A stretch of 64,000 nt of DNA from Glossina fuscipes (GCF_014805625.2 NW_023998416.1:30692068-30756067); one strand, 5' to 3'; positions 14,501 to 27,598 are shown, numbered from the stretch's first letter. Notes: generated by a model from the sequence alone, not told the origin. Numbers and translations are program-made.

Positions 14501-14684
14501 CGTGGTAAGTCATATAAGAAGAAAGAAAAATGGTTAATGATAGCAGCAAACCTTACCGTATTAACTTGAACTGTATTTTAGTTTTAATCAGTTATGTCTA
14601 CCGGATTATGAATGCTATGAACAATTCGAAAAAGCATTGTTACTAGCGATCAGCGAGGGAACTGAAGGTTTTGGTATGGTGTAA
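11506..14684 (+). CDS. AREL1: AREL1-type HECT E3 ubiquitin ligase (5' end missing)
   Basis: Orthologue of human AREL1/KIAA0317, a HECT E3 ligase that ubiquitinates IAP antagonists in mammals. Exons are 11506-12455, 12523-12721, 12792-12928, 13004-13421, 13493-13782, 13846-14169, 14242-14504 and 14582-14684. All introns are GT-AG, frame is kept throughout, and 893 residues are visible. In visible numbering: a SAM-like helical region at about 38-108 (motif SLEDVYWL), a hydrophobic membrane-like segment at 119-139, the family signature CKVQWDWKDP at 166-175, a filamin-type Ig repeat to about 290, and a C-terminal HECT domain. The HECT domain ends LPTAHTCFNQLCLP with catalytic Cys860, 33 residues from the C-terminus. 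That Cys codon is split TG|T by the last intron. The first exon opens with two bases of a codon, so the start lies upstream. A possible AATAAA signal is at 14749. Identity is very sure; the N-terminus is unknown. Confidence 0.93.
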
Positions 14685-16484
14685 GACGATACGCTGATTA
14701 TCACGAATATTTTGTGTTCCTTTCATGCGCGGGGAGTTACTAGCGTCAAATAAAGATTTAATTTTTAGATTTAATGGACAAAAAAAAAAAAAAACCAAAA
14801 ACAAAGCAAGTTTTAAAACAAGTAGTTCATGAATTAAATTTTAGAAAGTATATAACCAGCGAAGACGCTTTAATGCTGTAAGAAAACGCTTCAAATGGAA
14901 ATAAAAAACAAAAAAAGCAATAAATGTATTAATAAGAAAATTCGAAATGTAGTCGTTAAATATTATACGATGTTCAATGCAGCAATAATTGTGATAATCG
15001 TAGTGAAAATCAATTTGAAGAACAAATTTTTTTATTTATTTACTTATTTTGTAATTTTTCTTTTTTTTCTTCTTTTTTTTCTTATATTTATTTTTCAAAC
15101 TTAACGAGCACAAATTATCTCGATTGTGTTTAAAAGACTTCTTAACATTTCTCTAAGGTAGAAAATATATTTTATAATTTTAAATTTAGTTAAGCGGATT
15201 ATGCGTATATTGTGCAGACTGTGGCCGGCATAAAGTAACAAATATTATTATTAAAAATAAAAGCCGCATTTATGCTATTTATTTATAAGAAACAAACCTA
15301 TTTAAATGGCTTTTAGAAGCTCCTCTTGAGGATAGCACTGAAATAATTCAATTTGTTTTCTATTAATTTCTTAATTTAATTAATACCTTTCGCAGGTTTT
15401 TGGCTAAAAATACGACAATTTAAAGAGTTAGTTCCAAATTTTCTTCCCAACAATACGTTTACCGTGGTGCAATGCAAATATACTTCGCGTAGAGGAATCA
15501 CGCAGGGTGCCCACTTCTCTTCCGTTTGCGAATTTCTCTTCAATTCGGTTACATGAAATTTTTGCAATTTGTCTCAAACACATTATGCGAGACCATACTG
15601 ATAGCGGGCTTCTTCAAGTCTTCAAGCTGTTAGCGCTACAACCAGATAATATTGCTGGTTAGCGAAGTCTTGAAACCAAAATTACGTTTATGTGATGAAT
15701 TCAAAAAATTTTACGTTATTAAGACACGCGGAAAGATCTTTATCGGTCCACTACTACTCCATCTACGTCTTTCTTGACAATAGGCCACAAATTAATCACA
15801 AGACTATCTAGGATAATATCGCGCTTTTCTTATAAAGTCTGTGTAATCCTAAACAAATTCTCAGAAAATATTCCTTGCGTGTTAGTTTGACGCGAGTTTG
15901 TTTCGAGAATATGCCGCTTCGAGATTCACTTGAATATTAAAGAATCCGCAAAAACCATTTCCCTTCATTTCATTTTCGCCACCAAAGGCAGGCTCACATA
16001 CGGCTTGGCGTACTATTCGGCAACAAAGCCAATGTACAATATTTGTGGTCATTATAATCCTAACCCTTCTGCACTTTTCAAACTGTTGGGATTGTTATGA
16101 TTGCAGAAATTCGTATAGGAAAAGCTAAAATCTGTCATATGAACTTTTACTATGTCGCGTGAACTCCTTGCACTAAAAATGAAGAAAAAGCTACACCATA
16201 AATAATAATGAACAATACTTTTGATTCGCAAGCACTGCTAACTGAAAGCTTTCAATTTAATGTAATTGCTCGGACGTTTTCACTTCAAAGCGAATATAAA
16301 TTTTTTCAAGTGTGAAAGCTAAATAAATAAATAAACAATTTCGAGCAGTGTAACTGGACCAATTAAACTTCTTTTTTTTAATATTTTTACTATATTTCTG
16401 ATTGTTAGGTACATTAAAGAAAGTCGGTCGGCACTTTAACTTTTTATAACACTACTTTATTTTTATCGTAAGCGTATATTAAAT

Positions 16485-16765
16485 TTATGCGGATGTATGC
16501 AATACCCAGAGATAGATCTGCCTTTTATTATATTGATCGATTCACAGTCATTTTCTGAATCAATCTAAGCTTGTCCGCCTCGTTTGTTTTGGCCCAAGAA
16601 ACGATGCTATTAAAGTTGATTCAGATCGTATTGCTTCTTCGAACATTCCTCATATAACACCTTATTTTGAAAAATCGACATACGAAGAACTGAGTTAAAC
16701 AAAGCAGTGTAGGGTATTTAAAGGTGGTCCGTATCCCATTGCAGTGTTTTTGGTTTTTTTTTCGT
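16485..16765 (+). repeat. Dispersed repeat family A
   Basis: The order of landmarks is: GCGGATGTATGCAATACCC, a TTATATTGATCGATTCA segment, TCAATCTAAGCTTGTCCG, TTGGCCCAAGAAACG, a TCATATAACACCTTATTTTG segment, then AAACAAAGCAGTGTAGGG and GGTGGTCCG. The same series with scattered changes appears at 37590-37920, 40605-40800, 46090-46400 and 49085-49415, and reversed at 43325-43600. All copies lack coding capacity. Confidence 0.6.
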
Positions 16766-19700
16766 TATGGGAGGCCAATATTACACATGTGATCGAATTA
16801 CCTCCATTTTTAGTTGGGCCTCGAACTGTAAATATTTCTATGAATTTACAAACCCTGTTTGCCGAAGCTTGTACCACTCACAAATTGATTCCATAAAAAT
16901 TCTTCCTCACTGATGGATATATAACTATTTATTTATTATTATTATCATAATTTATTTAGATCAAAGAAATGCATTCTAGGACTGACTGTAGGATGATCAC
17001 TAGCAACTAAGATTATCGGCTCTTCTTTTTTTTTATTATATTATATAGAAATAATATTTGATGTGAAGTATTGTAGTATGTAGTCTTTTACGTATTCCGG
17101 ACGAGCGATCTTAATTTAAAACGTAGTGACATTTTTCTTATTTTTATTATTTACTTTTAAGCCACGATCTCTTCAAATGTACGTATGTGTGTACAATGAA
17201 TTATTACACAAATAGCAATATCGAAAGTAAAATGTTATATATTATAATAATTACGCATATTATCATTAGTTGTTCAATGAGGAAAGGGAAAGTACGAAAT
17301 TAAAAAAAATAAACTTGAAAAGAAAAATGAAATGAAAATTTTAAGTCTTTTACTGCATTCGCAATAGTGTAATAGCATGCACAAGATATGGAATTTTGCA
17401 TTCTACAATAATTTACTAAGATGAAGTACATGCCAGACGGTAGAAAATGCGTTTCTTAACAGAGACAACAAGTTCTTCGTCTATAAAGAAAATAGGAAAA
17501 GAAAAATCGGGCAGCTGGCGTCGATCCATCGAACTTAAGCACATTCCTCTTTAATTAGATCGAGATTGTAAGACGACCTAATCATGAATGCTTTTCGAGT
17601 TCGCGGTTCCCTTTTTCTTTTATACCTTTCCCTGTCAGAGTCGTTAATTATCTTATTTACGATAGTCGACTCTTGAACTGCTATCGAGTTGGCGTATCGA
17701 CCATTTTGTCGTGTAAATAAAAAAAATATTAAACAAAGTCTTTTGTTCCTATATATAAAAGCGCTAAAACGTTCAGGAGGCGGTGTAAATAGTTAAAGGT
17801 ATTAAAACGGAGCGGTGAAATGCTTCAAGATCGGCCTCGGTCTAGTCTATTGTCAAATTTAACGCGCAAAAGATCGACGAAATCAAAGCAATTACTTCGC
17901 ATATCATCTTCGTGGTGACGATTCTCATCTATTAGGTTACTCAGGCGGAATTATCACTAATGAGATGATGTAAGAACCGAGCTTGTGCAAAACTGAAATA
18001 AATATTCAAACAATTTTTTCTAAAACACTTAGTACACATTTTTTCACTGCCGTTTTTTTATTATTAAATATTTGCCGATTATTATTTGATTGTTTAATAT
18101 TATATCATAAAATAATATAAATGTTGACACAGAAAATATATATTTTCATATTGCCGAAGGTTATTATGAGTGAAAGTAATATTAACTAAAAAGTGGTATA
18201 GGAAGTGTTGAAATAATATTTGGTTTTTCCCTCACTGCAAATGCATAAGATTACATTAAATTTATGACTATGTTTGTAACATCCAGAAATACGTACCTAA
18301 AATCTCAAGTGTACTCTTCAATGCACTAAGATATTGAGAACATTTAGTCACTTGTTCATTTAACCAATACTGATTAATAGAACTCTAAGGGTTGCAGGAA
18401 TCTGAAATGAAATCTTGAATCAACTTATGTCGCTCAAGATTAAAATAAACGCAAACGAACGTACAGATGCTAACAAAAAGTCGGGCATACCTACAACGAC
18501 ACTACTTTTTAAAATTTATTTCTTTGAAAGCTGATGTAAGATTGATGTTAGATTTCTTGCTTCTATTAATTTGACATGAAGATCACATGAGTCTGTCCGA
18601 CCAAAGCAGTTCTACATATTCGTATGCTTAGCTTACTGATCGTAATTTTCGAGATATTTTGATTAAATTTGATGTAATGACCCTCTGAAAATTGATCCAT
18701 TTAGACCAAGAACAGTTCCTATCGCAAATACATTGGAACGGATTATTTTTACTCTCCACATAACGCCGTAATCCGGAAATGTCGTTTTATGAAAAAATTG
18801 CCCCCGCAAAAGCAAGAAAAAAATTGGATTTTGCTTTATTAAAGGAACTGAAATGCATATGGAAAAGTTTGGATTAAAAGAGATCTTTTTCGGAATACTT
18901 TTCCGAAAAGCCATTCGTACACACAATAAGTCATTATGTGCCAGGAAAGTCCTACTGTTTGGCATATAAATTTACTGAGATGTACATGGGCCACATTGGC
19001 ATACTTTGAAGGCCCATTTCCATGTAGCGCTTGCCATGAAAAGTAAACTATTTATATATTAAGGTGGTATAGCTTTTGATATCTTATGGCAATGGTAGCT
19101 GCGTAGGTTATTTAATGATCGGCTTGGTCCCATTAGAAAGTTCTCACTTATCTTATCTTACGATCAATTAGAATGTTTAAAATGTTAGATAAATGTAGCA
19201 TAGTCGCGAGCTTTTTTCTTGATTATAATCGTAAGGTCACGTTTTGAAGCTTAAGGAAGGATCAAGTTCTTTTAGCCATATAACATATTTTCGTCGCTGA
19301 AACGGGTGCTTTTGCTGAAGTTTACATGGGTGGATTTATGTCCAAGGTTTTAAGTTTGCAATTCTGCTAGGTATCTCAACTGCTGTTTTGAGCACAAACT
19401 TGAGCGCTTGCAACATTTTCTCGTCTCGTTCTTCTGTAAGTCGTTAGCTCGCATTGATTGAATCATTTAGCGAAGACTCCGCATGTAATCACAGTAACGC
19501 TTCTTATGTGTATTTAGAGGAAGTAAAAGTCGTAACAATTTTGTAAAATTACTTTACGCTTTTCTTTCCAGTTTATTAGCATAACCGATATACAAAAAAA
19601 AGCCGGTAGTTATTGCCGGCATGTCAACAGTGCCGTTTTTTTCTTTTAATTTTTATTAATTGTGAAATTTTATTGCGAGAAAGCGAAATTAGTTTTCATG

Positions 19701-21442
19701 TTGTTTAACATTATAAAAAAAAAAAAGAAACTCTAGTACACACTACTTTAATACCATAAATGCACAAAACATATTTAAACAATTAAAAGAAATGCTTAAA
19801 TAAACAAGGACGGCTTGGTTCGAGTCAACTAATGTTCACCATATGTGTACTGTGATATTAAAACTAAATTTGAACCGAGCAAGCAGTTGTACTCAACATT
19901 ACATACATGTACAATACTTTAGGGAATTACCTCGAATCAATGATCTGTGTGTAACTTTCAATCAATCATTGTACTCAGCCAGATGTAAGTAGGTTTTGAT
20001 GAGCAGCACCATAAGCTGTCTTTTTTTGCTTAGCCTGTTTACGTCAGTTTTTGTTTGTGTTTGTTTTTCAATTTTCACTTTGGTACAAAAACATTAAAGA
20101 AATTCCAAAATAATTGAAAGTCTCTTGAAAGAAGCCAATGGTTGGTCTACTAAAAGTACGTGTGAGGCAGAAACCAGTGAATACAAGCAACAACACGATT
20201 AACAACTTGCCTTGTGTTAGAAAATTCTAGTTGAAGGCAACTTTTTTGAGCCAAAACGTACCCTAATCGGCATTACTTTCAGCTAAAGAGTGCCATTCGG
20301 ACACTTTGTACTCATGCGACACCAGCTCTGGCGCTTGACTGACCTTGAGTTAAAGCGAAACGTCTTCGTAAAAAAAAATTTGGGCAGAAAATTTTTATGT
20401 ATTTCTCTCTCTCTATCTTTCTCTCTATCATAAAAATTATTGTCAAGTATTGTCTTAAGCCCCATCATTAAGAACACTTTGGACTGTAATCAGCTTAAAA
20501 GTGACTCAAACTAACGTCGATTGATAGGAAATGGAACGAGTTATCGTGTCACAGGGCAGTCTATTGTATTACACTTTACATAGTTTTTTCTGTTTCCCTC
20601 TAAAAGTTTGACAATCTTTTTCGTTTTTACGGGCCTTTCGCATTAACTTTCAAAAATTTCGCCATGTAGTGAAAGCAAGTTCGTGCCTTCCTCTATAGTT
20701 TTGACAACTGCAAATATTTTTGATTAAATGTGAATTTGGAAAATTCACGGCTACGATAACCGACAGATAATGACCGCTCAAGACAGTCTATCGATTAACA
20801 GCGGAAACGTTTACGAAATAATTAATAAGAAATAATTAATAAGCAGTGCAAGCCGAATAATGAAATTAATATACTCTCGAGCATTAAGCATAATAAACAT
20901 GTTTAACGACTTTATTAACGTTTATATAAAGTTAAAAACATTTAATCAAACATGGAAACATACATTTTTGATCTTTAGAAAACATTTCGGCCACAAAACT
21001 GCCAGATATTCGTAATGAAAAAGAAGAAATAATATTAAGCAAACGAGAATCTTAAAAACGTAGCACTTCAGCCAGTAATGCTGCAAATAAACATGCAGTG
21101 CTTCCTTAACCGACTTTTAAATAGTATATGCGTTTGCTGGTCATTGCTAAAAATATTTCGAAATTTTCAATTAAATCGGTTAATAATTGAGCTTGAAGGC
21201 AGATCAATACCATTTCTAAACTTAACCTGCGAAAGCTGTATATGCTCCTTCTGAAAGCTGCCTTTTTATCCGAAGTTTTACTATGGTAGAAAGCCTAAGG
21301 TCAGGTTAGAGATTTGTTAAACTCTAGCTTTCCATTTAGTATTTTGCCTTACGGATCCGGTCAGAGCAACGACGTCTAGGAAATAGCCTCGCAAGCCGTC
21401 TTAGTCTATCTGTCAAAATCTCGTACTTAACACATCCCTCAG

Positions 21443-21667
21443 TAAATTTGTAGGATGACATACCGGCGTCCACCACCTATGCATAGATGGTAAGCGCTAT
21501 TTTTGTTTTTGTAAAACAATAAAAAAATCCAAATTTCATGTACGGCATCACTAAAACAACAGTCACATGTAGACAAATGGCCGGAATGTCAAAAAATGTT
21601 GACATATTTCGTTTCGTTTGTAACTAACAATTAGATGGATTCTGTCATATGTCATCCTACGAATTTA
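21443..21667. mobile_element. MITE-like element with 20-bp terminal inverted repeats
   Basis: The left end at 21443-21462 and the reverse complement of 21648-21667 agree at 19 of 20 positions, sharing the core GTAGGATGACATA. The ends enclose 185 bp with no coding capacity, and both begin with TA. This is the form expected of a small non-autonomous DNA transposon, perhaps with TA target-site duplication. The superfamily cannot be set from one copy. Confidence 0.5.
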
Positions 21668-22588
21668 TGAACTGATGTCTTACTAAGAGCATATGCAAAT
21701 ACTTTGAAAGGCTTGGTTTGTTACACACATAGCCATAGGCCCGGTGAACACATGAAAGAAAGAAAAATAGAAATTGCGAGTGAAAAAGTAATACAAGCGA
21801 CGAATAAAATCTTTAATATCCGCTGCTGTATGCGAATGTGTAAAAACCGCTAGCTAGCGGGTTATTAAGTCATCCTCATCTTTGGGATGAGCTTTCAAAT
21901 GATTCCATTCCATATATATATACATATATATATATATATTCTGCATTCTTTGCTTCCAGTGACAGAGCCATCAGAGGCACATTGAAACTCTAAAACCAAA
22001 TGAGCGCAAACGCTAAACTTCCTATCTTAGCTTTTGCAGTCTTAACAGTTTCAAGATAAGGGCGAAGAACACTCGGTCAATTCAATATCAAAAAAGCGGG
22101 CATTCAAACTCTTAGTCTCAAGAGTATATTTTATATAACCTCCGATGCGTATTTTTGGCTAATACAAACGGCATAACGAAGCTGACATAACTTCATTCTT
22201 TAATTCTATGCTTGTGGACAAATAATAAAAAATGAAAATAAAAACATTTACCTTTGCTCAAGACTCTAATTCGAATGCACGACTTGGTAGATGGTTGGTT
22301 ATACATACAGTTCTTCACTTTTTCATATTTAGCACTTAATTAATTTGAGGAGAGGGAAATGCGAGTGATCTACTTTATATATCATAAACTAAACCTGAAC
22401 TGAGAATGCATAGCATGGTTAATTTTTCTTTTTTTCACACTTTGTAAAATACTTTTGACGTTAACAACAGTTTTAATTTATTCGCTGGCAATGCTCGAGC
22501 AAACAGCGCGGTACGACAAATATCTCAAAAGTCATTTTTATAAACTCTAGCGTTTACTTGATGATAAAAATCGGCTCCTGGTTAAGAG

Positions 22589-25506
22589 ATGCCTGGTCTG
22601 CAAATTTTGCTTTTATTTGGAATGTTTTGCTTTTCAGAAGGTTCAAAAGGTTAAGTTATGTTATCTTCTAGTTACTTATCCACCGATTGCTCTTTCTTCA
22701 CCTTGATTTAGGTAAAGCATGTCCAGAAAAGACACGCGAGCATAAATCCTTTTGCGATATTTATTATAAATGTACAGAGTTGTCATCAACTGCTTATGCC
22801 TGGATACCAGTGTCCTGTGAACAAGGACTTATCTACGAGCATAAGTTACGTAGTTGTGTTGTACCGCCAAACGATTGGGAATGTCTTAAGGATACGAATA
22901 AAGGGAAGACGAGATCAAGTAGATATCATAATAGAAACAATAAACATGAATCCGATATTTATGTTATCGCAAATCATTTGGAAGCGGACGACACGGAAAA
23001 TGATTTTATATATAAAGACGAAAATGATAAAGATGATGAGGTAAAAATCGTTTTAGCGCAGAACTTAAATAGCGAAGACGATAACTATGAAGGCAGTGGT
23101 AGTGGCAATGATAACGAAAAACTTATGGAACTGGATGGTTTTATGGAAACGAAAAGCATTGAAAATTCAATGGTAACAACAAATCAAACGACCGTTAAAG
23201 GCTTGGAAGCAAAAGAGACTGTAGAAGATATCGACAAGAAATCGAACGTCGACCATAATTTGCTAAAGTATTTACAACGTTTGTCGCAATTGGTTGATGG
23301 CTTAAAACAACCCTATCAGCATACTGATCCACAGCGCGAGGAATTAAGGCCCGACCAGCTAAACGCTTTTTTAGCTCATTTTAATATCAAAAATGAATTT
23401 AACGCTTTATCTGCACCGCCTTACTTAAGTCCTCCTCAAACGATATGGTTTAATAGAACGCACGAAAAGGAGAGATTAAAAAATTTGAAACCAATAACGG
23501 GATTTGTAATGCATAATAATGCTTTGAAAAACTATTTAAGCTACGATCGTCTTAACGGTTACGATGAACGCTATCCTAACACTCATCTTGCAGACAATCA
23601 GAGGCCACAGGGTATCTTAATGTTAGCTTCGCCTTATCATGCCGGTCAAGAAGCAATTCAACAACAATTTATAGAGTACAGTAGTGATAACGTACCAAAA
23701 ATTCCCAAGGAAACTTTAAAAACTGTCTTAGAATTATCCAAGCAGATGATTGCTTCGCAAAATATGCCGAAAATTATATCGAATCCGAGTTATTTCAATC
23801 CATTACTAATGCCACCAATTACTTTCACTTCACAAAAAGGCGACAGTCCTTTCTCCAATAGTTATCATGCTATTCTACCGAATGGGAACAATCAGGCTCT
23901 GGCGACGAACAACGGAAACATATTCAGTTCAGCGAAACGACCAACTAACAATGGATATAATAATAGAAAGCCTCCAACCACTATAATACACAACAATGTC
24001 ATACCCATTCAAGTTAGTGGAAGCGATTTCGATGACAAATATAATGTCGACAGTTATGGCCAGGGTGTTTATCCGCCTTTGTTGAATTACGTGGCCAATA
24101 CGCAGCCGAATCTAAATAAACAGAAATATGAGAATAATGACTATTCAGAGCCCTCTACAGACGCGCCCTTTCTTAGCTCTTCCTATGCGACAACTGCAAA
24201 ACCCTTCGAGTTTCTCAACACCCCCTCTGCCATAACAAACTATTTCATTCCAAGTCAACACCTAGATAATGAAAATATTAATGCGCATTTTCAAATTACG
24301 AACGGCTACGGCAGTCTTCCACGTCCTCAGACGGTGAAGCAGCAGCAACTTCTCACTTCTTTCCCTGCAAGCAGTCATCACCAAATTACACACAACTTGA
24401 AACCGAACTTTTCCGAGTACTATATAAACAATTCGCCTTTTGTAACGGACATCAATCCACAAAACATTCTCATTCAACCGAATTCTCAAAAATACGACAG
24501 CAACGAAGTGGATAACAACTCACTGCAACAAAACATTAACGGAGGAGGGAACAACGATCACCTACCCTTCATAATATATAGTTACGGTAAACGTAAACCC
24601 ACCCACTCAATACCTGGAGAGAGCTATCCGCCGCAAACACCCTTACATTCAGTTTTTAGTTCGAGCAAAATGCCTTATATGCCAAGACCCAGTATGAGTT
24701 CGAGTCCTATGCCATCTTTTCATAATATTCCGAACAATGATTTGTCTTCAGTTTTGTTCAATTTTCACGACGATGGCGCATATTTAGTTAATGTTGGAGG
24801 CAATTTTATAAGTTTTAATGTTTTTAAAAAATCTGTGCTACCGCTAATGGAGCAAAACTCTTTATCGCTAAGTCAAATAGAAATAATAAATTGCGCGTCT
24901 ACGGTTAGACAGCCGAATTCTACTGATTGCTCGCGCTACTATGTGTGCAGTAAGAAGGATAGTAAAGTGTTATCGTACTCCTGTCCCCCGTACACGGCAT
25001 TCAATAAGGAAACTCGCATTTGCGATAAGCCAACTTATACGAAATGCAAAACCGAATTGACTTTCGCCGATGGCTTTTTAGTCAACGAAAAAGAACAAAT
25101 GGAATTGGAGGCTTTAATGGCCTGGAAAGAAAGGAAACATAAACAGCAACAGCAAGGTACAAAGACTCCAAACTTATCTAATGTTTACCAATTACATCTC
25201 AACTATCCGTTATCTTCGACTACCATACTACCCGATAGCAACATCGAGGAATCGTTTATACAACATCAGGCAGCTTTAATGGAAAGTACAACTAATAAAC
25301 CAATTAGTTCTGTCGGCCATATTAAGAAACATAAATACTATTGCAAAGAAGGCGACAAGATTGCGGATCAATCATCGACAAACAACTATTTTGTATGCTA
25401 TAAGAATTCCCAGGGTCAAATGAAAGGCCATAAAATGACTTGTACTAAAGGTTTAATCTTTTGTGCGACTTCTAATATTTGTACTTTAGCAACGAAATGT
25501 TTTTAA
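22589..25506 (+). CDS. Secreted protein with three CBM14 chitin-binding domains
   Basis: Exon 1 (22589-22649) encodes a signal peptide starting MPGLQILLLFGMFCFS. A 62-bp intron (22650-22711, donor GTTAAG, acceptor TTTAG) joins it in phase 1 to exon 2 (22712-25506), giving 951 residues. Peritrophin-A/CBM14 domains lie at about residues 24-78 (six Cys), 747-798 (six Cys) and 896-950. The third has moved Cys residues: the Cys expected six positions before FVC's Cys is Thr, and an extra Cys follows GLIF. Between them is a long acidic, then Asn/Pro/Ser-rich, probably disordered region. Residues about 140-152 (acidic, then EGSGSG) look like a glycosaminoglycan attachment site. Likely role: extracellular chitin binding in cuticle, trachea or peritrophic matrix. 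Orthologue unknown to me. AATAAA lies at 25535. Confidence 0.85.
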
Positions 25507-26129
25507 AAACTAAAAATAATAAGTTATTTTTTCAAATAAATTATTTATTTATTTATTTACAATTTTGTTTACAAAAATATTCGTACATTGTCAGTTTCAA
25601 ATGGACAATGCCTCATTTTTTGACGGCGAATAAAAAAATCGAAAAAGTAATTACTGTCAACAGATTTCGTAGAGCTATGTGTACAAAGCCCAGTTTCCTT
25701 TGCGAAAAATGCCCCTACTGCAAGAGAATGGTAATAAAATATTTTATTCAAAACATTGTTCAGCACTAGCTGAACATTTTCCCATCTTTTTAACGGGACA
25801 CGAATTATCTATCTATGTCTAAAACTCAATTGGTTTTTCCGCTTGCCTATGAAAGTGCTTTTTGTCCGTCGTCGTAAGCATAGTAATATGCAATAAGTCA
25901 ACAGTTGAAGTAGCTACTAAACCGCAAGAGAACTAACTTTCTATTGAATGATTAACAAATTACTGACCGATGGTCTACGAATAGCCTTTTTGTCGCAGCC
26001 AACACTGATAGTCTATTGATAGATAGATAAAATAGCATAGAATAAAAAAGGAGCATAAGCGAAGCATAGGCGGTTCGCGCAACAGTCTATATCGAAACAG
26101 ACCATAAAGTGAGTTACGCCATCGCTATT

Positions 26130-26582
26130 GTCCAGAAAAAACTGAACATTTCTTCTCGATTGCCCCCAAATCAGCAGAAATCAGAGCACGATGCTTAAAA
26201 TCAGGTTCCTCACCAAGAGATGCAGAGGGCATTATTTGACCAGGAGACCTAGCGAGCGTTAAAGAGCCCTGTGAGTATGAGAGGAATAAGAGGAAGTGAA
26301 TCCTCCAAGAATTGTTGCAATACGCCAAAAATCTGAAACAAACATATCGCTATTGACATTCTCCCAAAATTGCTTCCAGCCTTTACGTTTTTCCAGCCTA
26401 CGGTTCACAATTTGCAAAACTAGAATTGTAAGAGAATGAAAGTTTTTTAGATATAAGGAACTCCACACCACCACCATAAGGTGTGTTAGAGATACAATCA
26501 AATCTAAGCACGTTATAATTTTTAATAGAAAATGAATCAGGACACCTAAGAAAAGTTTCGCAAAGACAAGCCACGAATACAT
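26130..26582 (-). pseudogene. Decayed non-LTR retrotransposon-like fragment
   Basis: A minus-strand frame (26582 to 26259) contains LEKRKGWKQFWENVNSDM followed by an FWRIATILGG-like stretch. This resembles the linker between endonuclease and reverse transcriptase in Jockey/I-type elements, where a basic K-x-x-W-x-x-F run is followed by a WKxxxxxxG motif. The reading then shifts frame and stops. No reverse-transcriptase catalytic motif can be read. The assignment rests on one short motif and is tentative; it could be an unrelated open stretch. Confidence 0.3.
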
Positions 26583-26949
26583 CTTTACAATAGAGATATT
26601 GTTCGAGCTGTTTGGATTTATTATGGATAGGGATGCAATCGTTTAATTAGTTATGAGTTGAATTATTTTCATTATTAACAGAGCGAGAATTAGAGTATGA
26701 ACCGGAAGAGTCGCTGATTAAGAATGCTCTTGCGTGGCAGAGGTAATAATAGAGTTCAGTTTCGAAGAAGATTTAAAACTATGTAATTTATGAATAAGTT
26801 CAGAGATCTGAGGGAGGTGGTTTGAAGCTATTAATAGGATTAATGCTCATTTCGTGGTTTGGCGAAAAACTATTTGTAATTGGTGTCACAGTCTCAGGAA
26901 TTAGAGACATTTTATTTGAGATGGAGATAACAGCCTCAGGATTTAACGT

Positions 26950-27053
26950 CTTTTCAATTGGTACCAAAACAGCATTATTGGCTCGCTTAACTGTTGNNNN
27001 NNNNNNCTTTTCAATTGGTACCAAAACAGCATTATTGGCTCGCTTAACTGTTG
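26950..27053. other. Assembly gap flanked by a perfect 47-bp duplication
   Basis: Ten Ns occupy 26997-27006. The 47 bases before the gap (26950-26996) are identical to the 47 after it (27007-27053). Such a pattern usually means two contig ends that overlap were scaffolded without being merged. The gap is then probably zero or negative in length, and the duplication an artefact. A real tandem repeat collapsed in assembly is the alternative. Confidence 0.85.
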
Positions 27054-27598
27054 TTTGTAGAGTCGGTGGAGACAAGTTATGGACGTTCTCAAAAGAAAGT
27101 GAAAAATTATGATTCGAATTAAGTTTGAATAAAATTAATAACGAAATATAAAAAGATAAATAAAATGCAGAGAGCTGATATCCAGGCAAGGGAGTACTTT
27201 TTTTTACAACGCAACTAATCATCTGTTGTTGATTAACTGAACATTTAGGAAGAAGCAGAAGACGAAGAAGAAGAAGGCAAATTTGTCTGCGTTAATGCAA
27301 AGTTCGTATGATAACAGCTGCTGGCAAAAAATAAAACGGAAAACAGATGGGGCACAAAAGGTTTCCATTAGAATAGGAAATAACATTCTCTTTCAAGTAT
27401 TCCAAAATAAATATTTAATGTGAAATATCATTAACCTTAAGAATTATAAACAGTTTATATGAACAACAATTGTAAAAACAACTTTTTTGGATTTTTTTAA
27501 GTGATTTAAGGAAAATTATAACGTGTGAATTTGTAACTGTCAGATGTGAATGGAATGTAGTGCAGATTTGTAAAATTCATAAATTTTAAAAAAGCAAA

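Larger units (their letters stand above)
14685..22588. other. Intergenic region without recognisable genes
   Basis: I see no protein-like reading frame here. It contains a family A repeat at 16485-16765, a weaker candidate family A copy around 18600-18800, and a CT-rich run near 20404-20430. A MITE-like inverted-repeat element lies at 21443-21667 and a TA microsatellite at 21912-21942. The remainder is AT-rich DNA with poly-A/T tracts. Confidence 0.6.
25507..27598. other. Intergenic region with decayed retroelement-like patch and assembly gap
   Basis: This holds the likely 3' UTR of the chitin-binding gene, a decayed element-like patch on the minus strand at 26130-27222, and a 10-N gap at 26997-27006 flanked by identical 47-bp sequences. 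It also holds the promoter and 5' UTR of Vps52. No intact gene is visible. Confidence 0.6.

Noticed and set aside
15620..15665. Small hairpin with arms CGCTACAACCAG and CTGGTTAGCG
   Set aside because: A 10-bp imperfect stem is expected by chance in this much sequence, and nothing around it suggests an RNA gene.
18663..18965. 100-codon minus-strand frame
   Set aside because: No recognisable features; it overlaps a weak family A-like stretch.
26800..27222. 140-codon minus-strand frame across the N gap
   Set aside because: It crosses the gap and repeats the same peptide on both sides, so its length is an assembly effect.
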